From the NCBI RefSeq assembly GCF_007860105.1, contig NZ_SJPU01000002.1, positions 1,787,739-1,851,738 on the forward strand: a stretch of 64,000 nt of DNA, given 5' to 3'. Position 1 is the first letter of the stretch. Every line of letters begins with the position of its first letter. The position numbers were made by a program, and so were the translations under genes. Positions 46,923 through 56,293 of this stretch are shown one piece after another. This stretch comes from Allorhodopirellula heiligendammensis. Lineage in GTDB: Bacteria; Planctomycetota; Planctomycetia; Pirellulales; Pirellulaceae. A model generated the notes under the pieces. It did no database searches. It had not been told where the DNA came from and saw only the letters and a list, made by a program, of their open reading frames with translations.

Positions 46923-47438
46923 TTAGGCTGGGTCCATACCCATCGCCCGACGCCAGGCACTGAGTTGGCCAAGGTGCATCATCACGTGGCCACCTAAGTA
47001 AAACGCGTGCAGCGATCCGATGGTTGGGAATTTCGCGCGCATGCGTTCCAGTGGGGTTTCTGCTGGGAACAAGCTGTCATCGCTCGCTCGCAACGTTTCA
47101 ATCGCGGCCCGTTGAGCAGTGAAAAACTTTTCGGTGATCTCATCCATGGCGGGATAGATGGTGGCGTCAGGATCGTCCACACAGCTCGCCGAGGGCGAGA
47201 AGAGCGACTCGTATTGGCTCGAGGGGTTGATCGCCTCTGCGTTTCCGCCTAATTCTGCAACCACACGGCTCGGATAGAGGCTCAGATGCCCGATGATGAA
47301 AGCGGGGTGGTTGGAGTGGATCGTCTGTCCATTTACTTCCGCAAACCGACCAAACTGCGATGCGGGAATGCCCTGGAGCAGCCGCTCTGCGTAACCCATT
47401 CCCATGGTGGCCGAATCTGCGATCATCGATCCAATCAT
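46923..47438 (-). CDS. DinB-like four-helix protein
   Basis: 171 residues. The DinB/YfiT fold is suggested by FAEVNGQTIHSNHPAFIIGH near the N-terminus and by FYLGGHVMMHLGQLSAWRRA near the C-terminus; the His residues in these two places are the usual metal ligands. The family contains thiol transferases and proteins of unknown function. Length is standard. No thiol-specific motif beyond the metal site is seen. It is divergent from the phosphatase gene at 47578. Confidence 0.82.
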   Translation of the reverse strand: MIGSMIADSATMGMGYAERLLQGIPASQFGRFAEVNGQTIHSNHPAFIIGHLSLYPSRVVAELGGNAEAINPSSQYESLFSPSASCVDDPDATIYPAMDEITEKFFTAQRAAIETLRASDDSLFPAETPLERMRAKFPTIGSLHAFYLGGHVMMHLGQLSAWRRAMGMDPA

Positions 47439-47577
47439 CTTAACTCTTTCAGTTTAATAATAATGTATTGTCCCAGGAGGGACTTGCTGTGAACTTAGCG
47501 GGTCAAGTGAACCACAAAATACCAGTGGTATCAATCACGGGCGGGAAAGCGAATCCAAATCTGTTAGGCTACCGTGC

Positions 47578-48387
47578 ATGACACAACTCCAAGATCACTT
47601 AAATATTGCGGTGGCGGCAGCTCGGGTAGGCGGCGCTATTCTCCGTCGATACTTCGAACAGGGCGTGACGATCCGTGACAAGTCGGCGGGGGGCGGAAGT
47701 ACCTACGACCTCGTCAGTGACGCCGACATAGAGAGCGAGCGAGCGATTGCCGCATTTTTGCAAGATGCCTACCCAACTCACGAGATGCTTGGTGAGGAAT
47801 CGCTGCAAGGTGGCAACGTCGATGCCGAGCATTTGTGGATTATCGACCCGCTCGATGGCACCAATAATTTTGCTCATCGAATTGAGCACTTTGCCGTTTC
47901 CATTGGGTACTATGAACGCGGCCGAGCGATGGTGGGGGCGATTTACCAGCCGATGCACGATGAGCTGTTCACGGTTATCCGCGGCCAGGGTGCCTTCCGT
48001 GGTAGCGAACGCGTGCACGTCAGCAAAGCCGATTCGCTGAATCAAGCCATGATCGGTTGCGGGTTTTATTACGACCGCGGTGCGATGATGCGATCAACGC
48101 TGGCGGCTATCGAGGAATGCTTTTCAAACGATATTCACGGCATACGGCGGTTTGGGACCGCATCGCTCGATCTGTGCATGGTCGGTTGCGGCCAGCTCGA
48201 TGGATTTTTTGAATACCAACTCTCACCATGGGATTTCGCCGCCGCTGCGCTCTTCGTTCAGGAAGCGGGCGGGCGGATCACCGACGCACGCGGTGCCGAA
48301 TTGCCGATCGGCAGTACCAGTGTTGTGGCTAGCAATGGGCGACTGCACGACCCTCTGGTCGAAATCACAACACGGCATCACGCTTAG
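47578..48387 (+). CDS. inositol monophosphatase family protein
   Basis: 269 residues with the complete metal-binding set of the family: EMLGEESLQGG, WIIDPLDGTNNFAHRIEHFA, and WDFAAAALFVQEAGGRITDA near the end. Catalytic residues are thus present. Members include SuhB, CysQ and HisN (histidinol phosphatase of the IMPase type). hisD is in this window but 9 kb away, so a role in histidine synthesis is possible but unproved. The product is cytoplasmic with no signal peptide. Confidence 0.92.
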   Translation: MTQLQDHLNIAVAAARVGGAILRRYFEQGVTIRDKSAGGGSTYDLVSDADIESERAIAAFLQDAYPTHEMLGEESLQGGNVDAEHLWIIDPLDGTNNFAHRIEHFAVSIGYYERGRAMVGAIYQPMHDELFTVIRGQGAFRGSERVHVSKADSLNQAMIGCGFYYDRGAMMRSTLAAIEECFSNDIHGIRRFGTASLDLCMVGCGQLDGFFEYQLSPWDFAAAALFVQEAGGRITDARGAELPIGSTSVVASNGRLHDPLVEITTRHHA

Positions 48388-48448
48388 TTTGGGACCAAGG
48401 TCTTGAGTAAGCACGCCACCTCGGACGGGGCGATGTGCCGGATTGGTA

Positions 48449-50341
48449 TCAACGCACTAATTGCTCCATCCAATCTCGCAACAATCCTCGATCGCCTGGC
48501 CCGCTCAGATTACCCTGAGCATTGATAGCGCCTCGCGGCGAGATGGTGTTGTCGAGTAGTGAAAACTCTACTCGTGTACCAAACGTTGCACCTGATCGAC
48601 GGGTGGCGGGAGGAACGAGAACGAGATCACGGCCAACTAGGTTTGAGATGGAAAAAGTACGAGTCTGCAGTTCAGTCAACGTTGCCGTCTCCAAGTTCAG
48701 ACCATCAAATTGTCCCGGTAGCGAGAGTTCGATTCCAGCGGCCCCGAGCAGCGTTGGCAAGACATCCATATGCGTCGTGCGTTCGCGAATTTCGCGAGAA
48801 GATAGGTGCGGAGCACAAATCATCGCGGCCGTTCGGGTTTGAACCCGTGACAACTTGGTGCCATGGCCAATCGTGCCATCATCGAGAAATGACTCACCGT
48901 GGTCGCCCAGCATTGCGATAACGGCGTCGCTCTGGAGCACTTCAGCCAATTCCGCATCGAGCGAGCGGGCGGCGTTGCGGTATCGATTCCACACGCTGCC
49001 CCGCCATGATTGGGGGTAGGGAATGGGGTAGTCGGCCGAGGCCGCCGGTTGATCCCTCGCGTGGGCGTCCGCAACGTCAAACGGCGTGTGAGTGCTGTAG
49101 AGAAACAACACCGCCAGCCGTGGAGGTCGGGCATGCGGGGATTCAGGTTTTCGAAGAAACTGGACTGTCTTGGCGATGGACCGTCGGTCCGACGCCAGCC
49201 AGTCCATCGGTTCGGTCTCGTAGCGATCGTATTGCCGCGGCGATAGAAAGGCGTCCATTTGAAACGTACCCCAATCATCATGCCCTGCAAAGAAACCGAG
49301 TTCGTAACCTGCTTGGCGGAAGAGTCGGTTGAGGGCAGGAGCGAATCGAACCTCGGATCGATAGAACCAAATTGATTCCAGTCCGCTGACTAATGAAAAA
49401 ATACCGAGACTCGTGGCGTTGCCACCGGAATAGTGCTGCCGCAGCCACCATCCTGACCGCGCCGCTGCGAATGTGTGCGGCACGATGTCCGGAGCCAGCA
49501 TTTCGCTCCGCAGCGACTCACAAATGATAATTAATACATCCGGTCTCGGAGCGGGACCGGTATCAACCGTCGGCTCGATAACGACGTTCATTCGCATCTG
49601 CCGCATCCGACTGCTTACGCTGTCGGAAAAGCTGGCGAGATCAAACGTAAAAGGTTGGACCGACTCGGCGCCCCGCTGATCAGGATCATTTTGTTCGCCA
49701 GCCTTGCTAGGAATGTCAACATTCAAACCAAGGAGATTGAAGGGATGACGCGTGATCTGGGCGTGCGTGGCAGCAAGCATTTCACTGCGCCCTTGCGAAA
49801 GCCACAGCAGCGAACCACAGACGATCGCGGTGCAAGATAATGTAGCTGTGAACGACAACATGCGGACAGCCAGCGGATTCTCAGTGAGCCACCACGTTAA
49901 CAGTTTCGACAATCTGATACCGATCGCGACATAGACCGCGATCGCGAGTAGCGGCACCAACATTCCCCACGAAAAGAACGCGATCAGTCGCGGTAGATGC
50001 TCGCGAATTGCCTCTCGAAAGTCACTCGAAGCCAAATGCATTCCGCTGCCGCGAAAAACGAGCACGGCGACCGCGAATCCTATCGGCATCAGTGCAAACA
50101 AGCAGGAACTGTGTCTGACCGCCGCTCCCGGACGCTGCCAGTACCAGGCAACCGCAAGTAACAGCGGAGTGATCTGTAATAGAACACATTCTCCCGCAAC
50201 CCATGCCATCTCCGAGAAGGAGAGTGTCCAAGCGTGCATTCCGAGTGGATGCGACACCACCAACAGAAACATCCAGATGCACCAACACCACCATTGTAAG
50301 AATAGCAATTGTAGTGAGTATGAGTGGGCAGTCGGTCGCAT
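48449..50341 (-). CDS. LTA-synthase-like sulfatase-fold membrane protein
   Basis: About 630 residues from the ATG at 50341; the track frame back to 50464 begins with TTG and a polar lead, so it is not preferred. Five or so helices (LLFLQWWCWCIWMFLLVVS; LLQITPLLLAVAWYW; LFALMPIGFAVAVLVF; LLAIAVYVAIGIRLS and others) occupy the first 220 residues. A sulfatase/phosphotransferase domain follows: PDVLIIICESLRSEML, HYSGGNATSLGIFSLVSGLE (Thr/Ser region as nucleophile), and AMLGDHGESFLDDGTIGHGT. This resembles LtaS or phosphoethanolamine transferases that modify envelope glycans or lipids. The substrate is unknown. Confidence 0.82.
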   Translation of the reverse strand: MRPTAHSYSLQLLFLQWWCWCIWMFLLVVSHPLGMHAWTLSFSEMAWVAGECVLLQITPLLLAVAWYWQRPGAAVRHSSCLFALMPIGFAVAVLVFRGSGMHLASSDFREAIREHLPRLIAFFSWGMLVPLLAIAVYVAIGIRLSKLLTWWLTENPLAVRMLSFTATLSCTAIVCGSLLWLSQGRSEMLAATHAQITRHPFNLLGLNVDIPSKAGEQNDPDQRGAESVQPFTFDLASFSDSVSSRMRQMRMNVVIEPTVDTGPAPRPDVLIIICESLRSEMLAPDIVPHTFAAARSGWWLRQHYSGGNATSLGIFSLVSGLESIWFYRSEVRFAPALNRLFRQAGYELGFFAGHDDWGTFQMDAFLSPRQYDRYETEPMDWLASDRRSIAKTVQFLRKPESPHARPPRLAVLFLYSTHTPFDVADAHARDQPAASADYPIPYPQSWRGSVWNRYRNAARSLDAELAEVLQSDAVIAMLGDHGESFLDDGTIGHGTKLSRVQTRTAAMICAPHLSSREIRERTTHMDVLPTLLGAAGIELSLPGQFDGLNLETATLTELQTRTFSISNLVGRDLVLVPPATRRSGATFGTRVEFSLLDNTISPRGAINAQGNLSGPGDRGLLRDWMEQLVR

Positions 50342-50494
50342 GAAATCAGTTTGTAAAACGTCGCTCGTCTGGCGGGATCCACGCAATGGACCGCCCGGAA
50401 AGCGATCTCCCAGACTTGCGTCTAGGGCTAACGCATGCCATGACTTCGTCTCGACAGGCAACAAAAACGGCGGATCTTCATCGTGGGCAGTTTC

Positions 50495-52138
50495 CTAATG
50501 GTTGACATTGTCCTGCTCCGGTGGAGAAACCCAACACCATGCCAATACAAATAATCCCGCGAGCGAATATCCGATTACGTACTGCATCACCGCTGATGAA
50601 AACTCCGCGGGCAACGCCAATGGGCTTCCCTCGCCGACCAGGAATGGGATGAACAAGCGGTTACCTTGCAGGGGTGAGTGCATCACGCCAATCGATGTCA
50701 ACGCGGCGCAGAGAAACAACACGCCAGCGGCGAGTTTGAGTTTGTGGTCAATCATAGAAGCAAGCATCCACGCCCATAGTAGGCCCGTGATGATGAATCC
50801 ATTGCTCAGCATCCGCAGCGTTTGTAAATCTTGACGCAGCGACTCACTTGCAAGATTTCCGATTGACATTTCTGCGGTGAACATCGCCGCATCACCGAAG
50901 ATCCGATCTGGTAAACTGATGGCCAGATACGCTAGTGCCGGCAAGCAGGCAATCGCCACCGCAGCATAATGCCGGCGGGGCGTCGCCAAGAATGTCTGGG
51001 ACGTGATTTCCAATCCCACAAAAACCAAGATTGGATAAACCGCTGGAGCGGGAATCCATGCGTTCAGCCAGGCAAAGTAGCCGACCGTGCCTGCCGTTCC
51101 GATCAGAATCGCTGTCGCCAACGTGTATGCTGCCCGGCCGCCCATCGCTTTGTAAGCGGGGTGCCCAATGTACGGTGTCGTTTGAATCACGCCACCGGAC
51201 AAACCGGCAATCAGTGTCGCGATCGCTTCAACGCCGATCACGACCCGGGCATCGTATTCATCGCCCACCGACGCGGCACTCTCGGTGCAGTCAATCCCGC
51301 CGACGACCGTCACCAGCGCAAAGGGCAATACAAAAGGCAAGTAAGCAATCGCAGCGGGTAAGGCCTCGATCCATCCGCCTCGCCAAGCATCCATCCATTG
51401 CACCGAAAACCATTGCACTTGGACGGCGTCCGGGAATTCGTAGCCAAACCACCCCAACCCGCACATGATGTAGTAGACCGCTCCGGCAACCACGAGAGCA
51501 CCGAGTGTGCCGGGGGTGCGCCCAGGTAAGGGAACGCGGCCAATCAATGTCCCCAGCACAATCACCAACGCCAGAATTCCTGGGATAGGCGAGCCTAAAA
51601 TATGAGTTAGGGGGAAGAAGCTAATCAAGACGAGTGCGATCGCTGCCAGCGAGCCGAGCAATCCCGCACGCGGAACCACTGATCGCACCCACTGTGAAAA
51701 CGGTGTGCAGACTAGTTTGACAATGGCACAAAAAACCATGCACCAAATCCCAATGTGCCACGTGTGCAGCGCGGCCGCTTCCACCTCCATCCCCGCCGCG
51801 CGTGCGGACGTGAACGAGGGACCGAGGACCAGCAGAATCATCCCGAATGTCGATGGCGTGTCCAAGCCCAACGGCATCGCGGTGACATCAACGCGATGCT
51901 TCCGGCGAGCAAGCGACAGGGCGATGAAAAAGAAGGCCAGATCGCCAACGAAAACGCCGATTGCCGTCCCGGGAACCATGTGCGTTACCACGAACGAGGC
52001 GGGCAATCCAAACCCAGCCAGCAGCGCCACCATCAACAGCAGGCCCGCCAGGTTATCGAGCATCAGCCCAAAGAAGGCATTGATGTCACCTGTGGTCGCC
52101 CACCACACACGCCCTGGCATTTTGGATTCGTCGATCAT
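50495..52138 (-). CDS. NCS2-like permease
   Basis: 547 residues, about 12–14 hydrophobic helices. The start WWATTGDINAFFGLMLDNLA and the internal DVTAMPLGLDTPSTFGMILL and GGIDCTESAASVGDEYDARV recall NCS2/AzgA-type nucleobase or related permeases. The acidic residues in the last motif correspond in place to the substrate-binding helix of that family. The substrate cannot be assigned; nucleobase, sulfate or other anions are all possible. The ATG overlaps the stop of the PQQ propeller gene (52135–52138), so the two genes are translationally coupled. Confidence 0.72.
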   Translation of the reverse strand: MIDESKMPGRVWWATTGDINAFFGLMLDNLAGLLLMVALLAGFGLPASFVVTHMVPGTAIGVFVGDLAFFFIALSLARRKHRVDVTAMPLGLDTPSTFGMILLVLGPSFTSARAAGMEVEAAALHTWHIGIWCMVFCAIVKLVCTPFSQWVRSVVPRAGLLGSLAAIALVLISFFPLTHILGSPIPGILALVIVLGTLIGRVPLPGRTPGTLGALVVAGAVYYIMCGLGWFGYEFPDAVQVQWFSVQWMDAWRGGWIEALPAAIAYLPFVLPFALVTVVGGIDCTESAASVGDEYDARVVIGVEAIATLIAGLSGGVIQTTPYIGHPAYKAMGGRAAYTLATAILIGTAGTVGYFAWLNAWIPAPAVYPILVFVGLEITSQTFLATPRRHYAAVAIACLPALAYLAISLPDRIFGDAAMFTAEMSIGNLASESLRQDLQTLRMLSNGFIITGLLWAWMLASMIDHKLKLAAGVLFLCAALTSIGVMHSPLQGNRLFIPFLVGEGSPLALPAEFSSAVMQYVIGYSLAGLFVLAWCWVSPPEQDNVNH

Positions 52139-53511
52139 GAGGTCGGACCGGGTTTTTCAAACCGGTACAGGGCTCTATCGGTGCGCAAAATCAACGCGTT
52201 GTCGATCGCGGCAGGAGATGCCATGATCTGCCCCTCAACTTGATTCGTGTGGACGATTTCACTGTCGGCGCCCAAGGTCAACACATAGACTTCACCCTCG
52301 TGATTGCCGAAATACAGATGCTCACCGGCGAGCAATGGTGATGCAGAGAACTTGCCTCCGAGTCGTTTCTTCCACACCATGTCGCCACTGGCGGCATCAA
52401 AGCAAACAGCGACGCCGTTGTCATCGACGAGATAGAGCAAATCGTCATGCAGCAACGGTGACGACTTAGACGGGATACCTTTTTTGACCGTCCAAACGAC
52501 ATGTGTGGATGTGACATCACCGTCACCGTCGATCCGCCCAGCCCACAATTCTGGTTTGCCAAATCCCGTCGCAAAGAATACGACGTCATCCAGCACCACC
52601 GGACGCGGCACCACGGAAAAACCCTTGCCGTGGTACAGTCGCCAGTATTCTTCACCGGTTTGGGAGTTATACGAGACCATCCACTGCGATCCCATGCACA
52701 GTAATTGCTCCCGGCCAGTCGAATCGGTGGCGACGACGGGAGTGCAATACGATTTCTTCATATCGCCGGTGGGCGCCTCCATAGGCGGTCGCTGCGTCGT
52801 CCACAGCGTCTCGCCTGTGGCCGTATCCAACGCGGTGACGTACTGTTGATCCATCCCATCTTGGATCAAAATTAAGCGACCGTCATGAACGATCGGCGAA
52901 CTGCCGGGGCCGACACCGTGTTCGAGTGGCAGAGTTCGCTGCCACACAATTTCACCAGACCGGCGATCGACACAGAAGGTCCCGAAGGTTCCAAAGTGGC
53001 AATAGACAAAGTCACCATCGATGAACGGGGTGGGGGACGCATAGGAATTGGTTGCGTGGATCGCGTCGGGTGTTTCCACCGTCGCCAAATCTACGGAGCC
53101 GAGCAGTTCACCAGTCTCCACATTCACGCTGACCAGCTTCAACTCGATCGCTTTGGCAATGGCCAGACTTTTGAACTGTTTTTCGTCGGCCTTCGTGTTG
53201 CGGAGCAATGCGTCGCGTTCCTCGGGCGTGGCCGAGCGCTCGATCGCGGTCGTCAACCATACCACGCCATCAGCGACCACCGGCGACGACCAAGCCTTGC
53301 CGGGGAGTGCCGTCTTCCACTTCAGGTTTTTACCTTCGCCAAACTCCAACGGCGGAGTTTGATTGACTGCGATGCCGTCGCCGGCGGGACCACGGAACTC
53401 CGGCCAAGCGTCGGCGGCCAATATCGATGAAGTCAAACTGAGCAATAGTGCGAATACCGAGAGGCTGGCGACCAGGCTAGCTGGAACGGGCGGTAGTGGG
53501 CGGAAGGACAT
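52135..53511 (-). CDS. secreted PQQ-like beta-propeller protein
   Basis: 458 residues from the ATG at 53511. The frame continues to 54285, but that part is antisense to the next gene. The signal peptide is MSFRPLPPVPASLVASLSVF then ALLLSLTSSILAADA. The rest is a PQQ/WD-type propeller: AWPEFRGPAGDGIAVNQTPP, WKTALPGKAWSSPVVADGVV, VYCHFGTFGTFCVDRRSGEI, and ILRTDRALYRFE at the end. Blades carry 'G..vW..' patterns typical for BamB-like and planctomycete 'outer membrane protein assembly'-type propellers. No catalytic PQQ site (Asp/Glu and disulfide) is obvious, so a binding role is more likely than a dehydrogenase. Confidence 0.85.
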   Translation of the reverse strand: MSFRPLPPVPASLVASLSVFALLLSLTSSILAADAWPEFRGPAGDGIAVNQTPPLEFGEGKNLKWKTALPGKAWSSPVVADGVVWLTTAIERSATPEERDALLRNTKADEKQFKSLAIAKAIELKLVSVNVETGELLGSVDLATVETPDAIHATNSYASPTPFIDGDFVYCHFGTFGTFCVDRRSGEIVWQRTLPLEHGVGPGSSPIVHDGRLILIQDGMDQQYVTALDTATGETLWTTQRPPMEAPTGDMKKSYCTPVVATDSTGREQLLCMGSQWMVSYNSQTGEEYWRLYHGKGFSVVPRPVVLDDVVFFATGFGKPELWAGRIDGDGDVTSTHVVWTVKKGIPSKSSPLLHDDLLYLVDDNGVAVCFDAASGDMVWKKRLGGKFSASPLLAGEHLYFGNHEGEVYVLTLGADSEIVHTNQVEGQIMASPAAIDNALILRTDRALYRFEKPGPTS

Positions 53512-53967
53512 ATTGGCTGGCAGCGATCGAGGTGGGAAAGCGGGAAAATTCCGCTGGGAGGGGTACGCCATAAGATACTCGATGCGAACTCTCTCCACAA
53601 AGAACGCTTCGCAAAGTCTTGCGGGCAGACGATCCGACGACGATGAGCGACTGGTCCTTCCGATCTCTCGCAGCGAATTGCTGGTTCTGGCGATCCAAAA
53701 AACGGGCAGGCCGCCGACCGGACGTTGCGATCCGCTGGTGGGACAAACGGTTCTATCCAGCAGTCTCATCAAGCCAGGTTTTCTCCGGCTATTGAGTGAA
53801 CACCTGGCAGAGCTACTCGGGTTGCCGATCGATGGGTGCTCAGCGATAAAGTCCGCGGAAACATTGCTGTTGCGGTGGAGTGACCCGATCTCCAAGTTGG
53901 CGTCCAGCCTCCGGGGCTCTACCCAATATTCTGGAATCCTATTTAACGCCCTACAAAGGACCCTTCT
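53512..53967. other. 456-base divergent intergenic region
   Basis: It lies between the PQQ propeller gene (leftward) and the PIG-L gene (rightward). A frame on the plus strand (53363–54073) crosses it but starts inside the propeller gene and runs 106 bases into the PIG-L gene; its composition is not convincing. A minus frame also crosses it but only extends the propeller gene without a start signal. It should hold two promoters. The sequence CAAAGGACCCTTCT just before the PIG-L ATG includes AAAGGA as ribosome binding site. No repeat is seen. Confidence 0.4.
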
Positions 53968-54738
53968 ATGCCGTCTGCTCTCGCGATTGCTGCCCATCCC
54001 GATGACATTGAGTTTCTGTTTGCAGGAACGATGCTGTTGCTCGCCGAACAAGGGTGGGACCTGCACTACATGAACATTGCTGACGGATCGCGTGGTAGCA
54101 CGACGATGGACCGCGAAACCTGCGCGGCGACGCGGTTGGCAGAAGCACGAAACGCAGCGGATCTGCTCGGGGCGACCTTTCACAGTCCCATTTGTCACGA
54201 TATGGAAATTGCCTATACCACTGAAAATTTGCAGAAGGTGACGGCGGTCGTCCGCCAGTCCAATGCCTCCGTCGTGCTTGTCCATTCACCGATCGACTAC
54301 ATGGAGGATCACGAGGTCGCTTGTAAACTCGCCGTCAGCGCGGCATTCAGCCATGGCATGCCCAACCTCGAAAGCATACCGCCCACCGCGCCGTATTATG
54401 AGCCTGTAACCGTGTACCATGCTCAGCCGCTGGGCAATCGCCAGCCTACTGGCGAATTCGTCCAGCCCCACTTTTTCGTCAATACCTCCTCGGTCATCGA
54501 GAAGAAAACTCAGGCGTTGGCCTGTCACGCCAGCCAAAAACAGTGGCTCGATGAGAGCCAGGGTATGGAGAGCTATCTCGAAACGATGCTCGAAGATTCG
54601 CGTGGAGTGGGCCAACTCAGTGGCTCATTCGAACACGCCGAAGGCTGGCGGCGGCGTGAACATCGCGGGTTCTGTGGTGCTCACGACGATCCCCTCCGCA
54701 CGGCATTGCGTGACATCATTGTCGAAGCAAAACGGTAA
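53968..54738 (+). CDS. PIG-L family deacetylase
   Basis: 256 residues. The zinc-site motif is at the N-terminus: ALAIAAHPDDIEFLFAGTML (H10, D12, D13 and E15 of AHPDDxE). The second site is in VHSPIDYMEDHEVACKLAVS, where the His provides the third ligand. AKSMEGYL-like and HFFVNTSSVIEKKTQALACH segments are also standard. These enzymes remove acetyl groups from N-acetylglucosamine-linked lipids, glycans or thiols such as mycothiol and bacillithiol precursors. It converges with the GT39-like gene and overlaps it by 23 bases. Confidence 0.9.
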   Translation: MPSALAIAAHPDDIEFLFAGTMLLLAEQGWDLHYMNIADGSRGSTTMDRETCAATRLAEARNAADLLGATFHSPICHDMEIAYTTENLQKVTAVVRQSNASVVLVHSPIDYMEDHEVACKLAVSAAFSHGMPNLESIPPTAPYYEPVTVYHAQPLGNRQPTGEFVQPHFFVNTSSVIEKKTQALACHASQKQWLDESQGMESYLETMLEDSRGVGQLSGSFEHAEGWRRREHRGFCGAHDDPLRTALRDIIVEAKR

Positions 54739-56293
54739 CACTGCCGAATCGATATCCTGTTATCCCCGCTGGCAGTTCAACCATGCGGCGCGATCGACGC
54801 CGAGTGATTAAGTAACGCGGCGGGTCGACGGAGTCGGCAACCGCTGAGGCGAGCCAACTCGAGATCGCGTCGCGTCCGATTCCAACTCCTTGAACTCGCT
54901 CACCCAAGCGATAGGGACCGCTCGCGACATAGCGTAAGTATTCTTCCGTCTGAGGGTCTGCCACCAGGGTCGGTAAGCCATTTTGTTCGATTAAGCCTGC
55001 GTCGATCCAGACACGATCGCCATCGACTGCCAATTTACGCACCAGTTCTATCGCTGATTTCCAGTTTTCACTACGCCGTGCCACTCGAAATTCACCACGG
55101 CGCCAGGTCGCGAATGTTCCCTGTTGATACATCAGCAATCCGATACAGGCGATTGATAGGCCGACGGCAAAGAGCGCGGTCCGCCAATGGAAGGATGTAT
55201 CGATCGCTCCGATGAACCAGCCCATCGCCGCACACAGCAGTGGCAATGCGGCGATCAAGTAGCGTCGATGCCATAATGGGATACCGGCATGCGCGGTCAG
55301 CACGTAACAAGCGAGCGTCGAAGCGATGACTCCAGCCAGAATCAGTGTGGCAGTGGTGACATTGTGTTGCCCATTGGGCGGACGCATCGCACCTCCTCGT
55401 CGTTGGCGTCCCATTGCCCAGCCGGCGACAGGCATCGCGGCAAGGGGCCCCCAAGGCCACATGTTCCAGATGTCGTGCCAGCCGTCGGCCGTGGCAAAGA
55501 AATTCCATTGATCCCGCGATTCCCACAGGTCAGCGTGTGAGTTACTCCAAACCGTCGCCCACGCAATCCACGCCAAGCCGACCACCCCGTGCGTGAGCAA
55601 GATCACTCGGCGGCGGTGGGGGACCGCCCGAAGTCGCCAGACATCGCTGATCGCGAAAATCATCATTTGTGGTGCGAGTACGATCAGCGAAGTGATGTGA
55701 ATGTCGGCGGATAACAGTACGATCGCATGCAGAGCGACCCGCGGTACCACGTCTCGAAACCGCATCGCGGGTGCCGTCGCGTCGAGGGAAGTGGCGTTCA
55801 CCTGGCTCAACCGATTGGCCAGAGCGAGGGCTGCCGTCGTGAGAAAAATGATCGCGGAGTAAGGCCGCAGTTCGGTCCCAAAAAAAATCGCATTGTGTTC
55901 AAGGGCCAGCCCCAGTCCGGCGGCAATGCCACCGATTAGCATCACCGTGGGGACGCGGCCGGACGTTTGTCGGTGTTTCGGCTGGCCGCTAACGATGGCC
56001 ACCAACCAAGCCGCTGATGCTGCTGTGAGGAGCACACTCGACGCCCGCAATGCTGCCTCGGTACCATACAGAGCGATCACGCTCGCGGGCAGGCAGAACT
56101 GCCACAGATAGAGAGCGTGAAAGTAGGTGGGTTGCTGATTACCAATCGCTGCGCGATCTGCGACTTGGTCGAGCGAGTCAGCGATGCACCACGCAGTGTG
56201 CAGCTCATCCACCCAGAAACTCTCACCACACGACGGCCATCGAACAGCGACGGCAATCACAAACACCCCCGCAATTGCTGCCAGCCGAATCAT
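54716..56293 (-). CDS. GT39/ArnT-like membrane glycosyltransferase
   Basis: 525 residues with about 11–13 helices. The first periplasmic loop has the key acidic motif CGESFWVDELHTAWCIADSL, matching the 'DE' motif of GT-C transferases (PMT/ArnT family). Next comes GNQQPTYFHALYLWQFCLP, also typical ('P.y..l...w'). The C-terminal periplasmic part (GDRVWIDAGLIEQNGLPTL and after) is compact. It would transfer sugar from a lipid carrier on the outer face of the inner membrane. It overlaps the threonine aldolase gene by four bases at its start. Confidence 0.8.
   Translation of the reverse strand: MIRLAAIAGVFVIAVAVRWPSCGESFWVDELHTAWCIADSLDQVADRAAIGNQQPTYFHALYLWQFCLPASVIALYGTEAALRASSVLLTAASAAWLVAIVSGQPKHRQTSGRVPTVMLIGGIAAGLGLALEHNAIFFGTELRPYSAIIFLTTAALALANRLSQVNATSLDATAPAMRFRDVVPRVALHAIVLLSADIHITSLIVLAPQMMIFAISDVWRLRAVPHRRRVILLTHGVVGLAWIAWATVWSNSHADLWESRDQWNFFATADGWHDIWNMWPWGPLAAMPVAGWAMGRQRRGGAMRPPNGQHNVTTATLILAGVIASTLACYVLTAHAGIPLWHRRYLIAALPLLCAAMGWFIGAIDTSFHWRTALFAVGLSIACIGLLMYQQGTFATWRRGEFRVARRSENWKSAIELVRKLAVDGDRVWIDAGLIEQNGLPTLVADPQTEEYLRYVASGPYRLGERVQGVGIGRDAISSWLASAVADSVDPPRYLITRRRSRRMVELPAGITGYRFGSVTVLLRQ

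Noticed and set aside
53363..54073. 236-aa plus frame across the propeller/PIG-L intergenic region
   Set aside because: Starts inside one gene and ends inside another in a different frame; poor composition and no SD.
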